Source: WTFY01 sp965205275
GTDB taxonomy: Bacteria > Pseudomonadota > Gammaproteobacteria > UBA4575
Length of the DNA: 64,000 nt
Assembly: GCA_965205275.1 (NCBI GenBank)
Contig: OZ242168.1
Span: forward strand, 1,984,001 to 2,048,000
Direction: 5' to 3'
The notes under the pieces were generated by a model. That model was not told the origin of the DNA. It saw only the letters and a list, made by a program, of their open reading frames with translations, and did no database searches. Below are positions 35,941 through 45,893 of this stretch, one piece after another; within the stretch, counting starts at the first letter, position 1, and each line of letters starts with the position of its first letter. The position numbers and the translations under genes are program-made.

Positions 35941-36755
35941 GGGCGTGTTAACACTAACGTAACGCATCGACGATGAGCGCGAAGACAATGAATCCGAGGA
36001 ATACCACGTCGAGTTTCTCGAATCGCGAGAAGACACGACGGAACCCCTTCAATCGACGGAATAACCGCTCGATTTCATTGCGCCGCTTGTACATCTCACG
36101 GTCGTATTCCCAAGGCTCGACCCGCGTTCGCAATGGCGGTACCACTGGCTCATACCCCAGCGCCAAGGCCAGTTGTCGAGTCTCGTTGCCTTCGTACGCG
36201 CGGTCCATGATCAGTGAGGGAGTATCGTGCTGCTGACCAAGGCGATTCAGCAACTTACGCCCTTCCGGGGCATCGTGGGCTTGTCCCGGCGAGAGCGAGA
36301 ACGTGATGGCGGTTCGAGCATCTGCGGCAACCATATGAATCTTGGTGGTCCAGCCGCCGCGAGAGCGGCCGATGGATTGGGGGCCGTTTTTTTTAGCGCC
36401 CCCGTCCCATCGGGATGCACCTTCACAATAGTGCTGTCCATCGACATCGCCTCGAGTTTGATGCGCACGATCTGTTCTCGCTGCAGATGCTCGAATACTC
36501 GGTCGAGCACTCCGTTCTTCGACCAACGGTTCATTCGGGTATAGATGGTGTGCCAGTTGCCAAACCGTGTAGGTAACCCTCGCCATTTGCAGCCCTGTTC
36601 GGCGACATACAGTATGGCGTTGAGTACTTGGCGGTTCGAAAGGCTGACGTTGCCGCGCTGCACCGGGAGATGTAGCGCGATGCGTTCGTATTGGGCTTGG
36701 GTCAGTTCCATCCTTGGAGGATACCATAACTGTGCCCATTAGTGTTAACACGCCC
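35941..36755. mobile_element. IS5-family element (IS427-like), 815 bp
   Basis: Perfect 17-bp terminal inverted repeats GGGCGTGTTAACACTAA stand at both ends, with a TA duplication outside (35939-35940 and 36756-36757), as usual for this group. The insertion point in ybbN can be reconstructed to the base. It carries a transposase in two overlapping frames. Confidence 0.92.
35954..36711 (-). CDS. IS5-family transposase, two frames joined by frameshift
   Basis: Frame A (36711-36247) has the DUF4096-type N-terminal part (RQVLNAILYVAEQGCKWRGL) and the first catalytic Asp in AMSMDSTIVKVH. Frame B covers the rest to 35954, with GGWTTKIHMVAADARTA, the second Asp in LIMDRAYEGNE and the Glu in KRRNEIERLFRRLK. 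The frames switch at a run of eight A/T pairs at 36387-36394, a typical slippery site for programmed frameshifting in IS427-type elements. It is probably functional. Confidence 0.88.
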
Positions 36756-37015
36756 TAGTAGCATCTTGCCAGCTGATTCGTGAATGAACTTGTCAAGTAA
36801 GGGATACAGGCGCAGGCAGGGGCCTGCTTTGGGGGACCAGAAATTTACCAGCACCGGGCCTTTGCAGGAGTTTTCCAGCACCAGATTCTCGAAATTTTCT
36901 GCAGTGCCTTCAAATATGTAGGGAGATTCAATCGATTCAATTTCAGACATGGCGGATACGGGTGATTTCTCAAGGCCAAATTGAGTCAGGCCATGATAAT
37001 TTTTTCAAGCAGTCT

Positions 37016-37044
37016 TTGACACTGTAGCAGTATAATAGTATTGA
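37016..37044 (+). promoter_or_regulatory. Probable promoter of the 111-aa hypothetical gene
   Basis: TTGACA (37016-37021) and TATTGA (37039-37044) are 17 bp apart and lie 37 bp in front of the ATG at 37081. The gap is shared with the upstream region of ybbN on the other strand. Confidence 0.5.
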
Positions 37045-37080
37045 GTTTCATTATGTATACCGGGCACGGTCACGACTGAT

Positions 37081-37416
37081 ATGGAAATTGATGGTCCCTT
37101 AAAAATGGGTATTGTTACGCAGGACAATTCATTGGACCGTGAGATTTATGTGGATTTTACTGAAACATTCCGGAATTTGTCTTTGCCGGAGCAGGACCGG
37201 GTATTCAAAAACTATATTCGGCAGTTGAAAACACGAAGCGAAACAGTCAAGGAAGAAAATCAGGAACGCCAGGGTATGCTGGTCGTGCTGCAAATTGCTG
37301 AACAGCTTGCGCCTCATATCCGGGCGGGTGAGATCCCGCTGCATGAAACGATCGTCGTAGAAGTACAGTCAGACTCGATGTTAGGCAATCTTATTTCCGG
37401 TCGAGACCTGAATTAA
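37081..37416 (+). CDS. Hypothetical protein, 111 aa
   Basis: A soluble, helix-rich protein. It begins MEIDGPLKMGIVTQDNSLDR and has a charged middle (KTRSETVKEENQERQG), then a hydrophobic helix region LVVLQIAEQLAPHI. I recognise no domain. It has its own promoter-like sequence upstream. Function unknown. Confidence 0.6.
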   Translation: MEIDGPLKMGIVTQDNSLDREIYVDFTETFRNLSLPEQDRVFKNYIRQLKTRSETVKEENQERQGMLVVLQIAEQLAPHIRAGEIPLHETIVVEVQSDSMLGNLISGRDLN

Positions 37417-37468
37417 ACCGATACAAACCGGTTGCAAAAAGGTGACCGGTGCGCCTGTGGAACGGAGG

Positions 37469-37786
37469 TTAATCGCGTGCCCGGCCTGCCGCATCCTTGG
37501 CAATCTCATTGCCATAAAACTCACGAATTTGTGCAATCGGTTCAATCCGGTTGGCACCGGAGCCTGTCAGACAGTTTTCACTTTTGTCCACTGCCCAGAT
37601 AATGTATGCAGTGAACCCCTGTAGGTCCTCCGGAAACTGGTCTTTGTGAGGGATACCTGTGTATTCGACACGGTCACCCTTCAATTCCTTTTTCAGGCGA
37701 GCCAGTTCGTTTTTAAGTTCGTTTACATCATTGCCGTTCCACTGGCCGACAACCTCGCCTTTCCGGCTCATAATATCGTTTGACAT
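37469..37786 (-). CDS. Hypothetical protein, 105 aa
   Basis: A small soluble protein. The start is placed at ATG 37786 (MSNDIMSRKGEVVGQWNG), preceded by AAGGA; the frame stays open upstream but with poor coding look. The middle helix VNELKNELARLKKELKGD could form a coiled coil. One Cys is near the C-terminus. No known family. Convergent with the 111-aa gene. Confidence 0.55.
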   Translation of the reverse strand: MSNDIMSRKGEVVGQWNGNDVNELKNELARLKKELKGDRVEYTGIPHKDQFPEDLQGFTAYIIWAVDKSENCLTGSGANRIEPIAQIREFYGNEIAKDAAGRARD

Positions 37787-38591
37787 GGAAATCCTTGTGA
37801 TTGTGAGTTCCCAGTTGTTGGATTCTGTCTGATCGAACTGCTCATTACAAGCATATGTAGGTCCCGCCTGGTAATAATACATCGTCGTGTAGGTTCAAAA
37901 ACATATTGTGCTGTGAGGAGGTATCTGGGCATTTCAGTATCAGAATATAGCATACAGGATCAAAGGCTCTTGCTGGGTCAGCAGGTATGCGATCAGCCCT
38001 GTCTTGAATAATACGGCCGTTTGGGGGTTTCCTGAGAAAGAACACGATTACAGCAGTTGATATTTTTGCTTATGACCCCCTGTGTGCAGGATCAGTGGTA
38101 CTGTAAATTCATGTGTGCATTACCGTTTAATACCGGACAAAGCCAACCCAGTTTCTATTCCCTGGAAAATTTGGCCGCAACAGGTAGTAGTCAGGTGTTT
38201 TTTGAGACCATTCCACTGCAAAGATATTTCAATGCAGCTTCAGTGGTTCTGATAATAGTGCGTGGCCGGTTGAGTCTTGTGGCTTTTCAGGAAGCACATC
38301 GGCTTGTACCGAGCGATCGGCATCACACGTCAGATGTTATCAGGGACTTGGGTTAAGGGATCATGGCTGGCCTGTGTTTAGGAAGTTTTCGGACTCATTT
38401 TGAACTGACATGCTGTATACTGACGAAAATCGAATGTCCGGCTCGCCAAGACAAGACAAGACAAGGCAAGGTATCCGGTGCATCCCTGTCAACGACAGGC
38501 GCAGGCAACAGTGGAGGGCTGCTTGACAAGGTAGTCCAGTTGCAGACAATAGGCTTTAACAGGGTAGAACCTGAAAAGGCAGGGGGGTGTG
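37787..38591. other. 800-bp stretch in front of the RiPP cluster
   Basis: No gene can be supported. A plus-strand frame at 38057-38356 lacks a ribosome site and any recognisable domain. At 38446-38470 there is a short tandem run of the unit ACAAG (four to five copies, last one changed). The promoter of the following hydroxylase gene should be in the last 200 bases, but no clear box pair stands out. The composition changes to higher GC just after this stretch, so it may hold the border of the acquired cluster. Confidence 0.5.
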
Positions 38592-41036
38592 ATGGCAGAG
38601 TTTATGGCAGGACCAAGCGGCTTGGGCGCCGGAATGGCTAGGGAGGGAGTGATCGAGCCGTCGATCCGGAATGCTCTCCTGCACTTTATGTCCCTTACAG
38701 TTTTTCCACTCGTGATCTGTGCTGCTATGTATGGTGGTTGGTGGATCATCGGGCCGTATATCTTTTTAGGGCTCGCGAACTGGTTCGACACCCTATTCGG
38801 CATGGAAAAGCGGAGTATGGACCCGGACAATACACTCGAAAGCCAGTTGTTCTTGTACAAGCTGGCAGTCTGGATGTGGGCTGCACTCTGGCCCATCACG
38901 CTTGTGTTCTCGCTCTGGCAAATTCTTGTTGCTAGCCATCTAGCCATCTGGGAATCCGTGCTGATCACTGTGACGCTGTTTGGTGTAGCTCAATCGGTCT
39001 TCATCGTTGGCCACGAACTGGTCCATCGGCGTTCTGTGTGGGAACGTCGGTATGGCGAATTCCTACTAGCTTCAGCTTCCTATCCGCATTATGCCACGGA
39101 GCATATTTATGTTCATCACTCCCTGGTATGCACGCCTGCTGATCCCGGTTCTGCAATTAAGGGCCAGAGTTTCTGGCAGTATTTTCCCAAAGATATGGTG
39201 CAAAGCCTGATTGAAGCCTGGCGCTTCGAGCGCGGTAGACTTGCGCGTCGTCACCTGCCGGTGTGGCACTATACGAATCCGTTTTGGCGCTACTTCCTTG
39301 AAACTGCCGCGTGGTATGCGCTGGTGTACTGGATGGGCGGTGCATGGATGCTCTTGGTCTTTGCCATTCTTTGTCTTGGCATTATCCTGTCGATGAAGCT
39401 CATCAACTATGTCCAGCACTACGGATTGCAACGCATCCGTTTGCCTAGCGGTCGCTATGAGCCGGTCCAGTTGCGGCATTCCTGGAGTGCCGCCAGCAAG
39501 TTTACCAACTGGCTCTATTACAATATGCAGCGCCACCCTGATCACCATACCGAGGCGACCCGCTACTACCCGCTGTTGCAGTATCACGGTGGAGATGAGT
39601 CTCCGCAGTTACCGGAAAATTATGCCTCGATGGCTAATTACGCTATGTTTCCTCGCATCTGGTTCCGAAAGATGGACCCTCTGGTCGATCGCTGGCGCGC
39701 ACACTTTTATCCACAAATTGACGACTGGGGTGCCTACGACAGTGCAGCATTCGCTGCGTGTCCGGACGAATACGAAGCAATTGCCGAAATATTTGATGCT
39801 GCACCACGCATGGCCGAATGGATAAACCGTGCTCCGGAATTGCTGGAGAGTCTGCAGGACAGGGAGTTCACCAATCTTGATCTCCCGGATGGTTTCGCCC
39901 CGGATCCGGAATTCGAGATGGTGGCACGCCGCGGGCTTGCGCGTGTGTATTGGACACTCGAGTTTGATGTCCCCCAGATGAAGGAACAGCTTGCGGCAAT
40001 CCCTGCACAGGGTGTAAAGGAAGTGGTGGAGACTTCACGGAACTGGTTAAACGATAAAGTCTTCCAGATCTGCATGCACATGATCCGCGGCAACCTGTCG
40101 CCAATTGAGGCGGGGAGGGTACTCTCTAATATCGCCGAAGCCTCGATTGCCGTCCTGCTATCAGCCGTCGAAGTGGAATACGTCAACAAACGTCGTAAGA
40201 GTAGCGAAGGTGCAGTCGCTGCGGTAATTCTGGGTGATTTGGCCAGTGGGGAGGCAGCCCCTGGCACCAAACTCGATGTCCTGTTCGTGTACGACGGCGG
40301 TTCAGTCGAGTATTACGAAGCCATGTGCTACCATTTTCATGAAGGGCTCCGTGCGTTTTCGCATGATAATTTGCTATTTGCACCGATCCCGCGTGACGGT
40401 AAGGGAACGGCTGCCTGTTCTCTCGCTGATTTCGCCGAACATCATGGGAGTGCCATGTCTGGCGGGCTTCTGGACCTTGTGCGGGCACGATGTGTCTTCG
40501 AATCCGGTGATTTGGGGATTGGAGTCCGGTTTGACAAAGTACGGCACGAAGTCCTGTCCCATGACGCCGCACGCATCACGTTGAAATGTGAGTTGCGTGA
40601 AGCTGTAGGAGTTGGTACATCTGAGCTAGGACTACTGTCAATTGAAGTCATGCGTGGCGGCCTCCTGGAGGTTGAGCGAGCTGCCAGGCAGGTGCAATTG
40701 ACCTATGCCGATGACGTTCCGGAAATACTGGTTCCTGATACGGCTTCAGTATTCCAGACTGCCAGTAGTCATGGGCTGATCCCTGACGATGTTGCCAAAC
40801 GGTTGACAGAAGCTGCAGGGATGTGGAGGAACTTGCACGGTATTTTGCAACTGGTTGCAAAAGACGGCTTTGCCGTTGAGAAGGCAACCCCGAAGGTCAA
40901 AACTGTCATTGCCCGATCCTGCGGGATGAATGATTTTGATGCGTTGGCCGATGCAATACCTGAAATGGCCTCCCGCGCTGCTGCAGACATTGATACGCTG
41001 GATGGTACAGTTCTGAAATCGTCTCATATATTCTGA
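38592..41036 (+). CDS. AlkB-like diiron hydroxylase fused to degenerate GlnE-like domain
   Basis: An 814-residue fusion. Residues 1-400 are an integral-membrane alkane-hydroxylase-type diiron enzyme with about six helices and all His boxes: HELVHRR near 141, EHIYVHH near 169, NYVQHYG near 275 and QRHPDHH near 312. Residues about 530-815 resemble the adenylyltransferase domain of GlnE: AAVILGDLASGEAAPGTKLD, VLFVYD, then DLVRARCVFESGD and a helical tail GLIPDDVAKRLTEAAGMWRN. The GlnE metal motif GSDLDL is changed to GTKLDV and the LRxRPxG motif to PIPRDGKG, so nucleotidyl transfer is doubtful. ATG 38592 with AGGGGGG just upstream. It leads the RiPP cluster; the substrate to be hydroxylated is unknown. 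Confidence 0.85.
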   Translation: MAEFMAGPSGLGAGMAREGVIEPSIRNALLHFMSLTVFPLVICAAMYGGWWIIGPYIFLGLANWFDTLFGMEKRSMDPDNTLESQLFLYKLAVWMWAALWPITLVFSLWQILVASHLAIWESVLITVTLFGVAQSVFIVGHELVHRRSVWERRYGEFLLASASYPHYATEHIYVHHSLVCTPADPGSAIKGQSFWQYFPKDMVQSLIEAWRFERGRLARRHLPVWHYTNPFWRYFLETAAWYALVYWMGGAWMLLVFAILCLGIILSMKLINYVQHYGLQRIRLPSGRYEPVQLRHSWSAASKFTNWLYYNMQRHPDHHTEATRYYPLLQYHGGDESPQLPENYASMANYAMFPRIWFRKMDPLVDRWRAHFYPQIDDWGAYDSAAFAACPDEYEAIAEIFDAAPRMAEWINRAPELLESLQDREFTNLDLPDGFAPDPEFEMVARRGLARVYWTLEFDVPQMKEQLAAIPAQGVKEVVETSRNWLNDKVFQICMHMIRGNLSPIEAGRVLSNIAEASIAVLLSAVEVEYVNKRRKSSEGAVAAVILGDLASGEAAPGTKLDVLFVYDGGSVEYYEAMCYHFHEGLRAFSHDNLLFAPIPRDGKGTAACSLADFAEHHGSAMSGGLLDLVRARCVFESGDLGIGVRFDKVRHEVLSHDAARITLKCELREAVGVGTSELGLLSIEVMRGGLLEVERAARQVQLTYADDVPEILVPDTASVFQTASSHGLIPDDVAKRLTEAAGMWRNLHGILQLVAKDGFAVEKATPKVKTVIARSCGMNDFDALADAIPEMASRAAADIDTLDGTVLKSSHIF

Positions 41037-41148
41037 GCCCGCATATGCTACGGACAGGTGGGTTGTCAGGGTACCGGTCTGCTTGATGTCTAGCCGGCAT
41101 CAGCATCCACTTGGCTGCCAGTAATGCCGTAGTAGGAGAACAGCAAGC

Positions 41149-43497
41149 TTGGAGAAAGGTACAGACGGGAAGGCGTCACCACACGTAGACCCACGTCGCA
41201 GTATTCTGAAGAAGACTACCGTAGATGACCACGGTCTCATTGAGGTACCTGTTCTTGCACCGCATCTTGAATTCAGATCGATTGGTGATCGGCAAGTGCT
41301 ACTGGTTTCTGAAACCTTCAACACGTTGCTCCATGGGCAGATAGTTTGCGATATTCTGCCGCTTCTTGATGGCCGCCGTACACACCGGGACATCATAGAA
41401 TCCCTTGCCAGTACGTATCTGGCATCCAATATCCAGACCGCACTCACTTCCTTGGCAACCAAGGGGTATATTGTTTCGGGCGAGTACAGCATGGAACGGG
41501 GACAAGCGGCATACTGGTCTTCGCAGGGTGCCTCTCCCCAATGGGCTGAGGAACGACTGAGGGCATCGCGGGTGGAAATAGCTGGCGATGAAGGTCGCCC
41601 CCTAACCCAACGGCTTGAAGCCATGGGTGTGGGCTTGGATAGGAGCCGTCCGACACTTTCCGTCATCATCTGTGCGGATTTTCTTGATGAGCGGAATGCC
41701 GACCTCAATCGGCGTCACATCACCTCCGGCCTACCTTGGATGCTGGTCCGGCCCAAGGGTGTGTTCCCACTGCTTGGCCCGGTCTTCCGGCCTGCTGAGC
41801 AGGGACCTTGCTGGGCCTGTCTGGCCTATCGCCTGCAAGGCCAGCAGGAGGTCCATAACTTCCTGCGCAATCGTGCCGGCGATAAGGCCGCCTTTCAGCC
41901 ATTCGCGGCCGAACCCGTGTTTCTAGAGGCCGTCCATGGACTGATCGCGGCCGAGATTGCCAAGTGGCTGGTCTTCAGGGAACTGGCACCGATACATAAG
42001 CATGCGATGACGCTGGATGCCACTGCACTGAAAACGGCGAGGCATCCGGTGCACCGGCGACCGCAGTGCGTAGTGTGCGGCGAGGAAAGATACTACAGCC
42101 CCGATCGCCCAGCCAGTCCGGTGCGCCTCAAGCCCAGCCCCAAAAATGTGCACAACAGTGGCGGTCTGCGCTCGGTGCTTCCCGAAGAGACCCTGGCCAA
42201 GTACCGCCATCTCATCAGCCCCGTCAGCGGGGTGGTGACCTGGATTGAACGCACCACGGATGTGTACGATCACTGGCTTCACGTCTATTGGGCCGGTAGC
42301 AATCTTGCCCTTCGTGTCAAAAATCTGAGTTCACTGAGACGCAGCTTGCGAAGTAAGAGTGCGGGCAAGGGAAGCACACCCGAACAGTCCGAGGCGAGCG
42401 CACTTTGCGAGGCGATCGAGCGCTATTCGGGCGCATTTCACGGGGATGAGATCCGCACTTGCAAATGTTTTTCAGAATTTGTTGACAAAGGGCAGGAATC
42501 CGATGCCATCCACCCGAACCAGGTCCAGCTGTTCAGCGATCACCAGCTCGACCATGCGGACGAAATCAATGCCAGACAGCATCCCTACAATATCGTTCCC
42601 GGCCGGCTCGACCCGGATGCTGCGATCGACTGGTCGCCGGTGTGGTCGCTCACGCGAGATCGGCACCGTTACCTTCCGACCTCCATGCTCTACGGCATGA
42701 CGCCGGAGCAGCGAGGCACTTCAGACTTGTGGTCGGATTCGAACGGCTGCGCGGCTGGTAATACGCTGGAGGAAGCCATACAGCAGGGATTTTTCGAGTT
42801 GGTGGAACGCGATGCGTTTGCGATCTGGTGGTACAATCGGCTGCGCTTTCCCGCGGTCGACCTTGAGAGTTTTGACGACGTCTACCTTGCGAGTGCATCG
42901 GACTACTACCGAAAGCTTCACCGCGACATGTGGCTACTGGATATCACCGGTGATTTCGGCATTCCGGCCTTTGTTTCCATCTCGCGGCGAACCGATTCAC
43001 AAACCGAAGACATCCTGTTCGGGGCCGGCGCTCACACCGATCCGCATATTGCAGCCTTGCGTGCGGTATGCGAAATGAACCAGTGCCTGACCTGGGTTCC
43101 ACGCCCGGAAAGCGGCCATGTCGGGTATGGAGTCGATGACCCGATGTGCCTGTCATGGTGGAAGAACGCCAAGCTTGAGGAGCATCCCTACCTGGCACCC
43201 GATCCCGAGGCCACGTTGCGCGGTCGCTCGGATTATCCCGTGCCCAAGACTTCGGATGTGAAAGAGGATGTCGAGCGCTGCTGCGCACTGGTAACAGCCA
43301 AGGGCCTGGAGATGTTGGTACTTGAGCAGACCCGTCCCGATATCGGCATGCCGGTGGCCCGGGTGATCGTGCCGGGATTGCGCCACTTCTGGGAACGGTT
43401 TGCCCCGGGGCGCCTGTACGATGTGCCGGTCAAGATGGGCTGGCGGGAGAAACCCCTGGCTGAGGCTGACCTCAATCCCGTGCCGGTCATCGCTTGA
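41149..43497 (+). CDS. Azole-forming cyclodehydratase, fused E1-like and YcaO domains
   Basis: A 782-residue single-chain cyclodehydratase. Residues 1-350 are the E1/ThiF-like partner that grips the leader peptide; the structural zinc pairs are GPCWACL near 219 and PQCVVCG near 305. From about 365 the YcaO domain shows EQSEASALCEAIERYSG, the ATP/Mg Glu motif, then SNGCAAGNTLEEAIQQGFFE and LVERDAFAIWWYNR. The C-terminus is proline-containing (LNPVPVIA), as in azole-forming YcaOs. It converts Cys or Ser/Thr of the precursor to azolines with ATP. A flavin dehydrogenase for oxidation to azoles is absent. Start TTG 41149 with AGGAG 10 bp upstream. Confidence 0.92.
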   Translation: MEKGTDGKASPHVDPRRSILKKTTVDDHGLIEVPVLAPHLEFRSIGDRQVLLVSETFNTLLHGQIVCDILPLLDGRRTHRDIIESLASTYLASNIQTALTSLATKGYIVSGEYSMERGQAAYWSSQGASPQWAEERLRASRVEIAGDEGRPLTQRLEAMGVGLDRSRPTLSVIICADFLDERNADLNRRHITSGLPWMLVRPKGVFPLLGPVFRPAEQGPCWACLAYRLQGQQEVHNFLRNRAGDKAAFQPFAAEPVFLEAVHGLIAAEIAKWLVFRELAPIHKHAMTLDATALKTARHPVHRRPQCVVCGEERYYSPDRPASPVRLKPSPKNVHNSGGLRSVLPEETLAKYRHLISPVSGVVTWIERTTDVYDHWLHVYWAGSNLALRVKNLSSLRRSLRSKSAGKGSTPEQSEASALCEAIERYSGAFHGDEIRTCKCFSEFVDKGQESDAIHPNQVQLFSDHQLDHADEINARQHPYNIVPGRLDPDAAIDWSPVWSLTRDRHRYLPTSMLYGMTPEQRGTSDLWSDSNGCAAGNTLEEAIQQGFFELVERDAFAIWWYNRLRFPAVDLESFDDVYLASASDYYRKLHRDMWLLDITGDFGIPAFVSISRRTDSQTEDILFGAGAHTDPHIAALRAVCEMNQCLTWVPRPESGHVGYGVDDPMCLSWWKNAKLEEHPYLAPDPEATLRGRSDYPVPKTSDVKEDVERCCALVTAKGLEMLVLEQTRPDIGMPVARVIVPGLRHFWERFAPGRLYDVPVKMGWREKPLAEADLNPVPVIA

Positions 43498-43508
43498 GGA
43501 ACATGCCC

Positions 43509-45893
43509 ATGGATGTTCGGAAAAATCAGCCATCACGGAATAGCGCCAGTCCTGCGGACAAGCGCGGCATAGAGAAAAAGCCATTCGCAACGCGATTTGC
43601 CGAACGGGTGCTCGCGGCCCGCTGGCTGGTCATCTTGACCACGCTGTTCTTGGTTGCGCTCGCTTCGAGCGGCATTGCCCTGCTCGAATTCTCCGCCAAC
43701 TACCGCATCTTCTTCGACGATGACAATCCGCAGCTTCTGGACCTGGAAGCGCTGGAGAATACCTATGGAAAGAACGAAAACATCGTGTTCCTGATTGTTC
43801 CGGACGATGGTGATGCCACATCACAAAACGCACTCTCGGCCGCCGTCTGGCTCACGGAAGCCGCTTGGCGAACACCCTACTCGAGACGCGTCGACTCGCT
43901 CGCCAATTTTCAGTACACGACGGCCGACGGCGACGATTTGTATGTGCGGGATCTTGTCGATCCGCAAGAGCTGTCCCGAGCCGAGACGCGCTCACGAATT
44001 CGTGCCATCGCTTTGTCCGACCCGCGTATCGCCGGCAGTATACTAGCGCTGAAGGGTGATGTCAGCGTCGTAAACGTCACCGTCGAACTACCAGAAGAGG
44101 GCCTATTGGAGGCCGTGGCCGAAGTTGCCGAATTTGCCAGATCGGTCGCTGCGGAGGTTGAAGAACGATTTCCCGATCTAGACCTTCGCATCGTCGGTAC
44201 GGTCATGATCAACCAAACCTTCTTGGAAGCCTCGATCAACAGCCAGAAGATTTTCCTGCCGGCAAGCCTTCTACTCATGGCCCTGATCCTTGGTATCCTC
44301 ACCCGGGGCTGGGCAGGGGTGGCGGCGACTGGATTGGTCATTATCTTTTCCATTCTCGCGTCATTAGGACTGGGGGCATGGGTCGGTTTGCCCTTTTCCC
44401 CGCCCGTCTCGCCGGCACCGACCATCGTTCTGATGATTGTCGTGGCCAACTGCGTGCACCTGCTGGTGGCTTTGCAACAGCGCCTGCGTGCCGGGGATTC
44501 CAAGCACGATGCCATTGTCGAATCCATCCGGCTCAACCTGCATCCGGTGTTTCTGGCGAGCCTCACCACGGCGATTGGATTCTTGAGCATGAACTTTTCC
44601 GAAGTGCCGCCCTACCGTCATCTTGGTGACTTCGTCGCGTTCGGTATCCTCGTCTCCTTCATACTCTCCGTCACCTTTCTGCCGGCCCTGCTTTCGCTTC
44701 TGCCGGTTCGTACCGCAAAGGACCGTTGGCCCCGCGGGCCGACCATGAACGTCTTGGCGGATGCTGTGCTGCGCTACAGAAAGACGCTATTTTTCGGATG
44801 GTTCGTGATGGTGAGTGCGATGATTCTGGCTATTCCGCAAAACGAGCTCAATGATGTGCTGGTTCATTTCTTCGATGAGAGCGTTGAGTTTCGCCAGGAT
44901 ACAGATTTTATGGACGAACACTTGAGCGGCAATACCCTGCTCGAATACTCGCTGCAGGCATCGGACGAGGGCGGTGCCATCAATCCGCATTTCCTCGCCG
45001 AGGTTTCTGATTTTGCCGACTGGTACCGTGAGCAACCCTCTGTACGCCACGTGGCAGTCATCACCGATACCTTTCGGCAGCTGAACAAGAGCTTGCATGG
45101 TGATGACCCGGATGCCTACCGGATTCCGGAAAGCCAGGAGCTGGCGGCACAATACCTGCTGCTGTACGAGCTCTCGCTTCCGCAGGGTTTGGACCTGAAC
45201 AACCAGATTGACCGATCCAGATCAGCCACGCGAGTGTCAATATCGGCGGCGACACTTTCCTCGCAAGAGCTGCTTGCACTGAATGCGCGTGCCGAGGCCT
45301 GGCTCAAGGAAAATGCACCACATGTTGCCGACATCAACAGCACCGGCCCCGCAGCGTTGTTTGCCTACATCGGGCAGCGCAACATCCGCGCCATGCTGGT
45401 CGGGACAATCGTCGTGCTGCTGGCCATTTCCGCCATTCTTCTCATCGCCTTGCGATCACTGCGCTTGGGGTTGATCAGCATCGTTCCCAATTTGATACCC
45501 GCCGTGCTGGGCTTCGGCGTCTGGGGGTTGACAGTCGGGCAGGTGGGACTCTCGTTATCTGTCGTGGTCGCCATGACCGTAGGCATCGTCGTCGACGACA
45601 CGGTGCATTTTCTCAGCAAGTACCGCCGTGCGCGGCGTGAATACGGCCAGGATCCCGAAGAAGCGGTGCGTTACGCCTTTGACACGGCCGGGCGGGCCTT
45701 GTTCACAACGACGGTCGTGCTGGTGGCCGGTTTCTTGATATTCATGTTTTCTCCGTTCGTTCCCACCGCACAAGTTGGGGCCTTAACCGCGATGATTATT
45801 GCCTTTGCGCTCATTGCCGACCTGACGCTGCTGCCGGCACTGTTGACCGCAGTGGACCGGGATTCTGCAAAGCGCGTCGCGTCTGCGCCTTGA
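43509..45893 (+). CDS. RND/MMPL-family exporter
   Basis: About 794 residues, with two repeats of a periplasmic loop plus six helices. Helical blocks include ASSGIALLEFSANYRIFFDD near the start, FLPASLLLMALILGILTRGW, the sterol-sensing-like ETTALGFLSMNFSEV-type loop, and a C-terminal VVVAMTVGIVVDDTVHFLSK with the Asp pair used for proton coupling. Such pumps move lipids or hydrophobic metabolites. Start placed at ATG 43509, 8 bp after GAGGA; this ribosome site overlaps the stop of the YcaO gene, so the two are coupled. Together with the LolA-like and beta-barrel genes at 54.9-57.0 kb it may form an export route. Confidence 0.88.
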   Translation: MDVRKNQPSRNSASPADKRGIEKKPFATRFAERVLAARWLVILTTLFLVALASSGIALLEFSANYRIFFDDDNPQLLDLEALENTYGKNENIVFLIVPDDGDATSQNALSAAVWLTEAAWRTPYSRRVDSLANFQYTTADGDDLYVRDLVDPQELSRAETRSRIRAIALSDPRIAGSILALKGDVSVVNVTVELPEEGLLEAVAEVAEFARSVAAEVEERFPDLDLRIVGTVMINQTFLEASINSQKIFLPASLLLMALILGILTRGWAGVAATGLVIIFSILASLGLGAWVGLPFSPPVSPAPTIVLMIVVANCVHLLVALQQRLRAGDSKHDAIVESIRLNLHPVFLASLTTAIGFLSMNFSEVPPYRHLGDFVAFGILVSFILSVTFLPALLSLLPVRTAKDRWPRGPTMNVLADAVLRYRKTLFFGWFVMVSAMILAIPQNELNDVLVHFFDESVEFRQDTDFMDEHLSGNTLLEYSLQASDEGGAINPHFLAEVSDFADWYREQPSVRHVAVITDTFRQLNKSLHGDDPDAYRIPESQELAAQYLLLYELSLPQGLDLNNQIDRSRSATRVSISAATLSSQELLALNARAEAWLKENAPHVADINSTGPAALFAYIGQRNIRAMLVGTIVVLLAISAILLIALRSLRLGLISIVPNLIPAVLGFGVWGLTVGQVGLSLSVVVAMTVGIVVDDTVHFLSKYRRARREYGQDPEEAVRYAFDTAGRALFTTTVVLVAGFLIFMFSPFVPTAQVGALTAMIIAFALIADLTLLPALLTAVDRDSAKRVASAP

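Larger units (their letters stand above)
35287..36950 (-). pseudogene. ybbN/cnoX thioredoxin-TPR chaperedoxin, IS-split and frameshifted
   Basis: The N-terminal piece (36950 to 36758) has a thioredoxin-like start with FWSPKAGPCLRLYP. Removing the IS at 35941-36755 and one TA copy restores KMLLVNINTDRERNSAKEYG and then TSLPTVKLFADRR, followed by the TPR-like helical part down to ALRHLLVILR. There the frame breaks near 35360: the expected ending GMRAILGLLDCQDPLFKKYY is read in another frame and stops at 35287. CnoX transfers clients to GroEL and DnaK under oxidative stress. Two independent lesions make loss of function likely. The second (a single-base indel) could be a sequencing error. Confidence 0.82.

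Noticed and set aside
37016..37036. TTGACA with TATAAT only 9 bp away
   Set aside because: Spacing is far too short; the pair with TATTGA at 17 bp is used instead.
38057..38356. 99-codon plus-strand frame
   Set aside because: No ribosome site, no recognisable domain, composition typical of non-coding DNA.
38446..38470. CRISPR-like repeat
   Set aside because: Only a 5-bp tandem unit (ACAAG) with no spacers; simple slippage repeat.
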